DNA of 64,000 nt from Syngnathus acus. Its lineage: Eukaryota > Chordata > Actinopteri > Syngnathiformes > Syngnathidae. Under the pieces are notes generated by a model. It was not told where the DNA came from, searched no databases, and saw only the letters and a list, made by a program, of their open reading frames with translations. Location: assembly GCF_901709675.1 (NCBI RefSeq), contig NC_051093.1:3431053-3495052 (forward strand), read 5' to 3'. Positions 52,926 to 64,000 of the stretch are shown here, piece after piece. The position numbers were made by a program, and so were the translations under genes. Each line of letters starts with the position of its first letter. The stretch's first letter is position 1.

Positions 52926-53530
52926 CCTCCGCGCGTCAAAGTGTCAAACAACTCCCCCACCTACAAATAAACAAGCGGGACACAAGGGATAAAGACCCCC
53001 CGTCGACCCCCCGGTAAACATTAGGAAGCTAAGCAACGCGTCCAACTGTCACGTCTCTCTCGGTGCCAACGTGCCTAAAGCGGAGGAAATAAATCTGACA
53101 TTGTTGTACAAAAGATTAGCTCTCGTCTAGTCGCTTTAACAAGGCAAAATAAAAGTCACTTCCGCTTTCAAAATTAAACAAACCACACGAGGGGGAAACG
53201 TGTGCTTAGGCTTCGCGTCGAGACAAGCCAATGCTCTTACTTTGAAAGTCACACACTGCTGTAAAATATCGATAACTTGACGTCGCTGCGATAGGTGGCT
53301 AATCCGCGAGGCTAGTAGGCTGTCAAAAAACAACAACACACGCGCACTCAGCACAAACAACGGTAGACCTCCCTGACTGGCGAGGGACGTTTCCTTAGAA
53401 ATGTAAGCAGGAGTTTCTTCTCGAAACGGGGAAACCACACATTTGAGAGGTCCTTTTCTGTCGTTTGCGATTTTAAAGGGAAAATAAAAGGCACGCTCCT
53501 TGTTTCCTTTCTCTTGTTTGTACCCGGCAG

Positions 53531-53556
53531 TACGTCATCGTGTTTAGTCACGTGAC
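53531..53556. promoter_or_regulatory. CRE-like TACGTCA and GTCACGTGAC E-box upstream of mafg
   Basis: TACGTCA (53,531-53,537) and the palindrome GTCACGTGAC (53,547-53,556) are 20 bases apart, at the upstream edge of the GC-rich region taken as the mafg promoter. The same 10-base palindrome occurs upstream of pcyt2. Activity is inferred. Confidence 0.4.
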
Positions 53557-53625
53557 TTCATTCATGTGCTGCGCGAAGAAACAATCCTGTATTAATAATA
53601 CCCAACTTGTACTCAAAGTTGACAT

Positions 53626-53631
53626 TTTATT
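53626..53631 (-). terminator. Poly-A signal candidate for pycr1
   Basis: AATAAA on the minus strand, about 325 bases after the pycr1 stop codon. It would give a short 3' UTR. Confidence 0.5.
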
Positions 53632-53953
53632 GATTTAAAATTGACAGATGGTCCGAATCATACTATTTGTGTAAAAAAAACCCATCTGTGTCACTTTTAA
53701 TTTTAATATTTCGAATGCATTTTGTTAAAATTAACTGGAAAAAGAAACGTTACCCCAGGTAGCTTATAAAGTGTACAATCCCTCTCGCCCAAACTCAGTA
53801 GTCCATATATGTATTGCATAAATACTAGATTCTCAACCCCAAGTTCATTGCAAAGCACTGTCTTACATTGTGTAAAGTCTGTACTTTTCTGAAATGTTAA
53901 AATAAAACAAAGGGAAAGGAATGCCAACTTGTGTTATTTCTCTTGGAGCCTAA

Positions 53954-55643
<1,690 letters not shown>

Positions 55644-56028
55644 CTTACCTGCCAAATGGACACCAAGGACACTTGAGCTTAGAATATTTCGACCAACAAT
55701 AGTACAGCGAACCTCTATTAGCATTGGGGAAAATAGAGGCTGGTCACCCATGACAGCGACAGAAACATTATGAGGGAAGTTGCGACATCATTGTAAACAA
55801 GACAATAATAAAGTTTCAACCAAAGTGAACCTTAGCTTTTAAAACATTGACGCCAGCTGCACCGAAGTACATTATAATAAAGAGAGAAACTTACAGATAT
55901 AAAGAAGAATAACTCCGAGAAAGAACTTGTTTCAACGCTGCTCTCGCCCGCCTTGTTGCCAATTATACCTGGGGGGCGTATTATTTGACAGACGGATGCT
56001 GGAACCAATGTCCGCGCACGCTTTCTCC

Positions 56029-56051
56029 ACGTGTGACGTAACCAACCAATG
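56029..56051. promoter_or_regulatory. CACGTG, TGACGTAA and CCAAT motifs upstream of pycr1
   Basis: CACGTG (56,029-56,034), TGACGTAA (56,035-56,042) and CCAAT (56,047-56,051) follow each other about 130-160 bases upstream of the putative pycr1 first exon donor at 55,895. TGACGTAA is CRE/ATF-like, and PYCR1 is known to be induced by ATF4. The link is inferred from motif and position. They could also serve the plus-strand TIMP-like gene. Confidence 0.4.
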
Positions 56052-56368
56052 GCACCGTCGGAAATTACAAATAGAGGGCGGGTTCTTTTCAAGGCGGAAC
56101 CAGTTGCATCAGTTTGTGCCGCGGGGAGAAAGACGAGCAGCAGATGTCAAGCATATGGCGAAATGCTAACATCTGCTGGTGGAATGTGGAACAACCGCAT
56201 TGCGGGAACTGGCCTCCTTGGCGAATGTGTAAGAGAATAATTAATACATATAGTGCTCAATGTTGGGTGGGAGTATCTACAAGGTCCTGATGGTCTGTTT
56301 CAAAACGGATTTCTAGATGGCCCTTTTTGGTTTTAAAGTAAATCCACAAAAACTATTCTGTCTTTCAG

Positions 56369-57033
56369 CCATCAAAGCGACCGTGCTTAAGAAGTTTTTT
56401 TTTTTTAAGTCTGAGAAGTTTTTATGAGTGGTGGTACTACCACCACTATAAAAAGTATAACATCCGAGAGATTGAGGTAAGACTTCATGCGTGCAAATTG
56501 AACACAAGTCAGATGCATTTGGTTTTTCCAGCTGTTCAAGGACCCCAACGAGGATTTTGATTCAATTTACACGGCAGCTGACTCGGTGGCATGTGGTATC
56601 AATCTGCTCAATACTTGCATCGAGAAGCCTGGCACAAGAGGCTCTCCTAATTTGACAAAATACAAACAGAAAAAAAGTGTATTTTTACATCTGGTGACAA
56701 TACTGCACTTTTGGCGGACATCTTTCATGTACACATGTACACTGAGCTAACTTCAGCAAAGTGTTATTGGACAATCAAGAGGAGGACAAAAGAGCTTGTG
56801 AATTCATTGCAATGGCGTGTCCAGAGTGATGACTTTTAATGTCGGAGCAAAGACTGGATAGTATGTGCTGGAGGAGAACTAAACAGTCAAATAAATGGTC
56901 TTTTTGTGCAGTACATTCATTCTCAAAGGAAGGCAAAGCGGAGATCTTCCGTCATTGCTACGAGATGCCAAGCTGCTGCTGCTTTATGGTGAAAGGCTGC
57001 GTCGGGCATGACGACAGCAGCGATGGAGAGTGA
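56369..57033 (+). pseudogene. TIMP-like gene or pseudogene (exons 2, 3 and C-terminal part)
   Basis: Exon 56,369-56,476 follows TCTTTCAG. It encodes AIKATVLKK at its start and, in another frame, KKYNIREIE at its end, like the VIRAKAV ... YEIKQIK ends of TIMP exon 2, and it closes with a GAG|GTAAG donor. The frame breaks in a run of 12 T, where one T fewer would keep it open. Exon 56,532 on follows TTTTTCCAG and encodes LFKDPNEDFDSIYTAADSVA then CGI, close to TIMP [23 protein letters not shown], with the exon border at the same place. A later ORF with HCYEMPSCC ending at 57,033 may be the cysteine-rich C-terminal part. TIMPs are secreted inhibitors of matrix metalloproteinases. I found no exon 1 with the inhibitory N-terminal CxC, and the sequence after CGI is poorly conserved. 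Confidence 0.55.
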
Positions 57034-57574
57034 CTGTTGCTTCCGTGTTGAGTGACAGGATACACGGCACAGAATCTTGTTCCTTCTTTCCATTTTCAAA
57101 CAGCAATCACAAAATGAATGAGTGGCTGACTTTTTTTTTTTTTAAATGTGATATTTTTGTAGTAATTAAAATTATCACCACCTTCCTAAAATAAGGGCTG
57201 AAGTTACCTTAAACAACCTCTGAAATTCCACGAAAATGATTAATAAATATATTTACAGCAATTTAGAATTTGTTTGAGTTTTTGTGTTCTGCGAACAATG
57301 AACGGAAAAAAAAAAACTTCAGTCGTTACTTTAGAAAAGTGGTGCTATACAGCTCTGGAAGAAAAATGCCAGTCAGCACAAATTTGAATTTCACATTTTT
57401 CCTACAAATAAATGCTCAACGCAATGATCTTCATATTTGGGAGTTATGAAATGAGACAAAAATGTTCGGAAAAGGATGATTTGGCAGCGGTCTCTTCATT
57501 TTTTCCAGAGTTGAAAACAGGCCGGACTTCATTTTTGTACTGACAACTGAATCTCGAACAAACGCGGAACAGTT
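57034..57574. other. Spacer and probable cant1 3' UTR
   Basis: AT-rich, with no ORF of interest. The part next to 57,575 should be cant1 3' UTR on minus. AATAAA on the plus strand at about 57,242 could serve the TIMP-like unit. Confidence 0.5.
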
Positions 57575-59244
57575 TTAGATGAACTCCAGGCCTTCGTATT
57601 TGACGTCCCCGATCTTAGTCTCAGGGAGGAGAATGCGTCCGTCCAGCGTGAATGCCACGATATACGTGGCGATCTTGCCTGCGTCTTCCTCCGACTTGAG
57701 CGCCAGGATGATCTGGTCGTCCGTGTTGGGCACAAACTTGAACGAGGAGAAGCCGTGCGTGATGTCCAGCGGGCCCACCCGGCTCACCGTCACGTCGGTG
57801 AAGTCCGGCGAGCAGCTCAGCACCAGGTTGGTGCCACGCCGCTCGTCCGCAGTCTCCTCGTAGCGCTCGGTGCTTGCGCGGCGCGGGAGGAAGAACCAGC
57901 GCTGTAGCGTGTCGCTCCACGCTGCCGACTCGTGAATGAGGTAACCTGCGGAGGAGTGTTGATCATGAATATTATTTCCCAATTATTGTTTTTAAAAATG
58001 TATATCATATTATAATGATAATAAAATGAAAAATTTTTCCCCTTCCTTTTGCAATTTCTGACCTGGAGGTGGGATTCCTGCGGCCGCCTTGAGTGACTTG
58101 TACACGGGGACCCAGTTTTTGTGCTCGACGTCCCCGCGGAAGCCGACTACCTTGACCCACTCTGGATTGTCGTTGACGAACTCGCCCGAAGTGGTGGTCC
58201 ATTCCTTGCCCAGGCCTCCCACGTACAGGTGCTCGTCCTTCACCGCCAGCCACTCGGCTTTGAAACCTACCGGAGAGAATGGACGTTAACATTCTGCAAA
58301 AAAAGTGTCAGTGTAATCAATAAATCCAGAATTTCAATCTTGCTGATGTGTTATTTTATGAAGATTTTTTTCTTTTTTTTAATAAACTTTTGATTAATCA
58401 GTTATTGGAATAATATGGTGCCAGATGTCAGAAGAAATATCAAATATGGGCCTTATTAGAACTGAATGACAATAAAAGCCAACACGGGGGGAGGCGTGGT
58501 AGGTTGACTATCGCCTCGTGGAAAAATCGGAAATAATGGCGCCTGATAGCGACAGACAACCACTTGCACTGACGTTCAATTCACAGCTGCTAAAATACAA
58601 CCTTTGGCCACGCTGCCATCGCCATCCGTCAAGATAACCCAGGGCACGGCCTTGGCCCCGTCGATGTGGTAGACCACGCCCGTCCTGTCATCAACGCTGT
58701 ACAGCTTCCCGTTGAACGCCACCAGCTCCGACAACTCCATGCCCCGCCCCTTCTCGGCCAGGTGGCTCTGCAGCCGCGTTTTTTCTGCATCCCACTCCAC
58801 CGACACGCTGTCGCCGCTCTGCGACACCAGCAGGTGCCCACGCCGCATGTAGCTGAACCACGTCAGTGCATTCTCATCACGAGAGTTCGTGTCCAGGTCG
58901 GCGATGACGGCGATGCGGTAGCGCGTGCCATGCGGCGTGCGCTCGGCCGGGCTCAGCGGGTAGGTGTCGTTGTAGCCACTGGCCCCCCGTGGCGGGTCCA
59001 GGAGCTCTGCCCTGCGGCCGTCGGCGTAGACGCGGGGTTGCAGGCCAGCGTTCAAGTGCATGAAGAGCAGCAGCACGGCGACCAGCGAGACGGCCGCCGC
59101 CACGATGGGCCGCCATTTGAGGCGGAAGCGAGGGTCGTTGCTGTTGGCCATGGTGGCCAGCATGGGCAGACCCCCCACAGAGATGCGCAAGCCGTTCATG
59201 GGCTCATTCTGCTCCACTCTGGCGTAGGCTGCGGTTGCAGTCAT
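57575..59244 (-). CDS. cant1: Calcium-activated nucleotidase 1 (soluble apyrase family)
   Basis: Ca2+-dependent nucleoside diphosphatase (prefers UDP and GDP) of the ER/Golgi, needed for proteoglycan glycosylation. Three coding exons on minus: 59244-58602, 58266-58063, 57945-57575; 405 residues, against 401 in human. It has a short cytoplasmic tail with [14 protein letters not shown], one membrane segment ([17 protein letters not shown]) as a signal anchor, then the apyrase beta-propeller: [34 protein letters not shown]-like and [98 protein letters not shown] and a C-terminal KYEGLEFI as in the family. The chosen ATG is 23 bases after the acceptor at 59,268. The frame is open further upstream, but that part is untranslated or intronic. 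Confidence 0.96.
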
Positions 59245-59973
59245 AGAGGACGGAGGCCGGGAGCGACCTGAAAACAACAAGGTCAAGTAAGTGTCAGCCT
59301 GCTATATTGTAACTAAACTTGTTTTAATGTGCCCATTGATTCAAGCGAATATTGACGCAGGATCAACATTCTTGTCAGAGCTTTTGCAACTAGTTAGGCG
59401 AGTCAAAATTAAACAAAACTATTGTTTGAAGCTGATCATTCAACCAAATTCTAGTTGCTTTGACAGTCCACTCACTCCAACACTGACAGCGTTTACCTAC
59501 GGAGGCCGCCCAAGGGGCTCAGACGAGAAACAATATTTTCATGGCGCAATAGTCATCGTAATCCGAACCGACCTTCCCCAAGGCTGACAGGTGGGTTGAA
59601 CCAATCTTTAGTTACTGACCTGGCTAATAAAGCATCTACTCACACTCTGGATCATTTGTTTTAAGAAAAAAAGGACACACCCTTGGATTATGGTGCCACG
59701 CTTACATCAGCATTTAAGACAAGTTAAACAGGAAGAACAAGCTCAACTGGCAAGTGACTTACTTCAATTGAATTATTATTTGAACTTTGGCAAAGCAAAA
59801 GCAAGTCCCACCTTAATTTGAGACATACTTCCTCTGTATCGACTTCTTTCGACACTGAGTGTTGCAACCTCTACCCGTGGCAGTCAAAGAGGCTTTGACG
59901 GCAAGGGGGGCCCCTCGGCGGTCCATAAGGACCCCCGTGAAAAGCGCCTCTGTGCTGCTACAAAGGGGCTTAC

Positions 59974-60650
59974 CTGTCCGTCTCCTCCGAGCGGACCGTC
60001 GTTCAGCCTGCATTGGCTTCTCCTGCTAGTGCCATGCTGTTGAACTTTAACTACACTTAAAGGATCATGTCCCGGTCCAAAGGTGCGAGGGGGGAGTGAG
60101 GGCAAACTCTGCACACTACTTACGCATCATGAAAACCTATATTATTAACCTGCTTGTGAATGGGCAACCAGAACAGTCAACATGTTGAGATACATGAGTA
60201 AATTGTCAAGATCACTTTAAGGGAACTTTTGCCTCGTCTCAGATGAACACCTATTATATTAAATATATGTTGTTTGTGATGGAGGTACTTGGCCACTAAG
60301 TGTGGATTTACTTTTTATTTTTTATGGGTTCGACCTTTTTCTTTATTCCAACATAATACAAAGCGAGTTCAGGTAGTCGTCAAACATTTAACAGCCGCTC
60401 ACATCAAAAGGGAGCATCCGGGTAGTTAGCTACATTGCTAATTCCCCCCCGAACCGACACATCGAGAGCCAAGGAGGCTAATAAAGATGTCGTTTGGCAC
60501 TCACCTCTCACTCGCACCGTCAGGTCGCCGTCCACCTACACTCGGAGCTCTGGGGTCATCATTTTCGACGTTTTGTTTATTTTAGTTTCCTTTACACCTC
60601 CGACCGATACACACCGCCTCAGATTTTCACAACTTCCTGGTCAAGGCTGA
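59974..60650 (-). other. cant1: Probable untranslated 5' exons of cant1
   Basis: Two donor-like sites fit upstream noncoding exons: GACAG|GTAAGCC ending an exon at 59,974 and GAGAG|GTGAGTG ending one at 60,505. Either could splice to the acceptor at 59,268. An ETS-like TTCCTGG and a CRE lie just upstream. Inferred from splice signals only. Confidence 0.35.
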
Positions 60651-60658
60651 TGACGTCA
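60651..60658. promoter_or_regulatory. Perfect CRE (TGACGTCA) upstream of cant1
   Basis: Full palindromic cAMP-response element, about 150 bases upstream of the putative first cant1 exon's donor (60,505). Proximal CREs of this type are common in housekeeping promoters. Confidence 0.45.
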
Positions 60659-60989
60659 TCTAGCGTTGCCTTGACATGGGACGAATACGCTGCCTTCAGG
60701 TGCACTCGGAAATAGATGTTTTACAGAAACAACACGCCCCTTCCCCAAAAAATCACAACTGTCCATTTTCAAACGTAAAAAAACGTGTTTCCAGTTTTCA
60801 TTTATTAATTTATCTCAAATTTAAAAACAAATATATTACAGTTTATATTTTCCACAAGATTTCACCTTGCAGATTTGCAGTCCTCCACCACCAGTTCAAT
60901 ATTTGCCCAAGGAGCAGACGTCTACACTGAATAATAGATAAGGTTATAAATGAGAGTCCAAAAGGTTAGGAACAAACTTTTTTTGTTTT

Positions 60990-62029
60990 ATTTTATTATT
61001 TGGCAAAGAGAATACTGCGTAAGGCACTTGAGTTTGCATTTTCTCCAATGCAAAACCTGTCGTAAAGAAGCAAAAAAGATGGTCATGTGATAAGTAATGT
61101 GCTACTCATGTGATTGTCCTGTGCCTGACAAGTTGAACTGCTGCCATTTAATGGTGACCTACGTGTAGAGAAAAACCAAAAGTACATCAACACAAGTAAC
61201 AAATCAATGTGTGGGCAATAATGATCCAATTTCACTCTCGTGCGTGAAAATGATCGTCTCTTTCAAATAAATAATAATTCATAATTCTACGCTAGCAACA
61301 TATCGTGACAGGCCGAAACAATTGTTGGGAAGTCACTCTGCTGCATTATGTCACCTCAAGATTGGAAGCCTGAATGTATTTAAAGTGAATACAATTTTAA
61401 GTGTAAGTGACAATGCACACATGAGAAAGCGCTTTTCTTTAAGAAGAAAGTTATTGTGAAGGGGGAAGTAGAAAGACATGAAGGTTCATTGCAGGCAGAC
61501 TCATTTCTGCATATTACTCTCCTCATGGTACTAATACCTTTAAAAAAAAAAAAAAAAAAAAAAAGACTTCGGGGAAAATGTAACCAAGGTTTGGGAACTC
61601 TGCTTTAAAGCCCCCCCCCCCACCTCCCACAATAAACATACTCTCAACCAAAGCTTTTCCATTGAAATAATATTAAAATATTGATAGATTGAATCATACA
61701 CAGTGCACAAAAGCCATTCTTAAGTGATTATTAAATTAAAAGAAACCATGACAGTAGTTTTTTTTCCTATGGAGACATTCTTGTGATATTTTCCTAACCT
61801 CTCCTGTGATGCTGCGATACATTTGGGCTTCAAGTGGTTTTGGTACAAAGACAAGAAAGCAGCGAGGCTCTCCTTTTCCCTCCCAGAGAAGCAAGTCATT
61901 AAAAAACAGAATCATTTGACACAATAATGAACATGTGCATGTCCTACTGAGAGAAAAGAGGAGGGCAGGGACGTGTCTTACGTGGGAATTTGGCAAAGAT
62001 AAACGTCCTCTAACACTTCTGTCAGTCTT
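60990..62029 (-). other. syngr2: Probable 3' UTR of syngr2
   Basis: About 1 kb without coding potential after the syngr2 stop, with an A-run at about 61,542-61,564 and a C-run at 61,612. Minus-strand AATAAA candidates lie at 60,984-60,996. The end point is inferred. Confidence 0.45.
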
Positions 62030-63859
62030 TCAGTAAGTCGGTGGTTGGTACTCTCCAGGAGCCTCCTGGTTTTGGGAGAACGGGGACTGCTGGTAGCCCG
62101 AGGGTCCGCCACCGCTGGTGGCATAAGGGGCTGGGGGGTACGATGGGTCCACGGCGGGGTCCGTGTATTGCTGGTTCAAGTCGCTCAAGCCTTGGCGATA
62201 CCTCTCGTAGGCGAAGTAGGACAGCAGAGCCTACAGAGACAAAGTAGAGTTGCTTCTTACGGTCGGGCTTGTATCATAACGTCAGCCGACCAACACGAGG
62301 CTCACCCAGGAGAGAAAGGAGAAGAAAGAGAAGGCCACAACGGCACGAGCAGCATCAGCCGGCACGGCAAGGCTGGTGGTCCACGACCACTGGTTGGCCA
62401 GGACGCAGAAGCAGATGAACCACAGGAACGTCCAAGCCGCTGCAACATAACAATAGATTTAAAAATAGATTTTTTTTCTTCCCCTACAATATTGTGCTTC
62501 ATAAAACAAATTCACTTTAAACTAACACTATTTTGCATTAACATTGCAATTCTACCGTTTCTGCTGGCACATCTTTTTCGCCCTGGAAATTTGGCTGAGG
62601 AACTCAGTAGTGGGGGCGGTTATTGTTAATTAGCACGACTGTTTCGCAACAGAACAAAACGGTGATAAACTAAAGATTTTTCAAGTTGTTTGATTTCACT
62701 CAATGTGTTGACGCAACTATTTTCACATTCAGTCAGTTCTTCAGTAACTGAACATATATAAGACATCCTCTCACCTGAGAAGACCAAATCACTGATGATG
62801 ATGTACTTCCTCTCCTTGGCGTTACTGATCTGCGGGAAGTAGGCGTCCAGGACAAGGAAGGCCATGCACGCTAAAAAGGCCAGCACGCCAATGCCCACAC
62901 CGTAGCTGCACGCGCTGTCCCTCTGGTTGAATATGCACTTGGGCTCCGGCTCCGTGGAGGAGTTGACATAACCCTCCGCCGTGATGGTAGCGAACACCAC
63001 TATGGCAAAGGCCTAGCGGAAAAAGTGAATTGTGATATAAAGAGTAAAGTCTTGAATCTAAATCAAAAGACAATGTTACGAATATATTAAGAAAAGTTTA
63101 AATGTCATGACAATCGAGTTACCATATTACAACAATTTACGTCAGAATGGTACAAGAAAATAATTAACACCTTCCATGCAGAAAGGAAATACAATTTTAA
63201 TTTTATTTAATTATATAACTAGTGTTAGGTGTAGTTTAAAAAAGTTTAAATGTTCTAAGACTAATTTCTAAATATTATTCGAACAAAGTTATATTGTTAT
63301 GCTAGTGATACACTGGTAACATTTGGGGGGGGGGGTACGGAATAACGTCGGAATACTCAATAATAATAATAAACAAAGAAAAATGTTGAGTCAAACCACG
63401 CCATCACCACTGAATGTAACAAAGTATAATGTTGTTAATCGGAACGGAAACACCTATATTAACATTTTGAGCCCCACTTCCGGGATTGTGAGCGAGCATT
63501 GAAAAGCATTTCAGATGCTACATGCTATCAAAAACAAACAAAAATTCACTGACGCAATGACGTTACACAGCACAAGATATGCTAACTACAGCTTTAGCGA
63601 ACCTCTTCCTCTGACTAATAGTTGGTGTTTTAATTTTGACCTACAACAAACCGAGTCATCATCTAACTTATTGCAATTAGTCAAAAAGTTTGCGATCGGC
63701 TGTAGCAGCTGTCGTCAGCTAACCAAGCTAACTAACGAACGTTTCCGTTCCTTCACTCACCCAACTCAGAAATCGCAGAATCGTTTGAGGCTTTTTCATA
63801 AAACCCTCGAAGTCGAACGTGCCACCGGCCAGCGGGGCTCCATAAACGTTGCTTTGCAT
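62030..63859 (-). CDS. syngr2: Synaptogyrin (synaptogyrin-2 type)
   Basis: Four-transmembrane MARVEL-domain protein of synaptic-like microvesicles and the Golgi/endosomal route. Four exons on minus: 63859-63761 (MQSNVYGAPLAGGTFDFEGF), 63012-62775 (AFAIVVFATITAEGYVNSST to NAKERKYIIISDLVFS), 62439-62306 (AWTFLWFICFCVLANQWS to AFSFFSFLSW) and 62230-62030 (ALLSYFAYERYRQGLSDLNQ to EYQPPTY); 223 residues, with all phases consistent. Human SYNGR2 has 224. Typical features are the YGVGIGVLAFLACMAFLVLDAYFPQISN-like second membrane segment and the cytosolic tail with tyrosine- and proline-rich repeats ending GEYQPPTY, which resembles SYNGR2 (YQPPPVY) more than SYNGR1 or 3. The choice of SYNGR2 also fits the synteny. 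Confidence 0.93.
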
Positions 63860-64000
63860 ATCTTTTGTTTTTTTTAAATTGCTAACAAAAACGACAAAAA
63901 AGTTGGAAAAGTAAGCCGGAAAAACCTTCTGTTTAGGACGTTAAACTGCTTCCTGAAAACTTTAGTAAACCCGCCCCTTTCTTTGAGACGTTCAAAGACC

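Noticed and set aside
56049-56240. ORF as possible first exon of the TIMP-like gene
   Set aside because: No signal peptide, and no CxC or HPQ-type motif expected at a mature TIMP N-terminus.
58629-59271. Long ORFs opposite and in other frames of cant1 exon 1
   Set aside because: Shadow frames of the GC-rich cant1 coding exon; only the cant1 frame matches a family and has proper splice sites.

Overview
This is vertebrate nuclear DNA, almost certainly from a ray-finned (teleost) fish. The genes are split by short GT-AG introns, intergenic DNA is rich in (CA)n, (CT)n and GGAA microsatellites, and there is a tRNA-derived SINE with a GATG tail plus hAT-like and TA-flanked DNA elements of the kind common in teleosts. 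I cannot name the species.

Layout. 1-27,000: no gene I can recognise, only repeats and one doubtful zinc-finger-like ORF near 26.2 kb. 27,000-35,800: a composite block of broken pieces. It holds three fragments of the major vault protein gene (two on minus, one on plus), two near-identical partial copies of an endogenous retrovirus, a LINE reverse-transcriptase fragment, and an ankyrin-repeat fragment of a CASKIN gene. Stretches around 27.2 kb and 35.7 kb that share a GATTCGTTC / GAACGAATCGTTCA repeat border the block.

36,899-63,859: five well-preserved protein genes, all on the minus strand. They are pcyt2 (CDP-ethanolamine synthesis), mafg (small Maf bZIP factor), pycr1 (proline synthesis), cant1 (calcium-activated nucleotidase) and syngr2 (synaptogyrin). 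From general knowledge these map to human 17q25.3, where PCYT2, MAFG and PYCR1 are close neighbours, so this is conserved synteny. The genes are functionally unrelated and probably regulated one by one; CACGTG- or CRE-type motifs lie upstream of four of them. Exon boundaries were worked out by hand from reading frame and splice sites, and the coding phases add up for all five.

On the plus strand between pycr1 and cant1 are exons resembling TIMP (metalloproteinase inhibitor) exons 2, 3 and a C-terminal part. This is either a very diverged gene or a pseudogene.

The observations most worth a second look are the rearranged MVP/retrovirus/CASKIN block, the diverged TIMP-like gene, a stop codon that removes the last four residues of MafG, a GC-AG intron in pycr1, and a polyhistidine N-terminus on Pcyt2.
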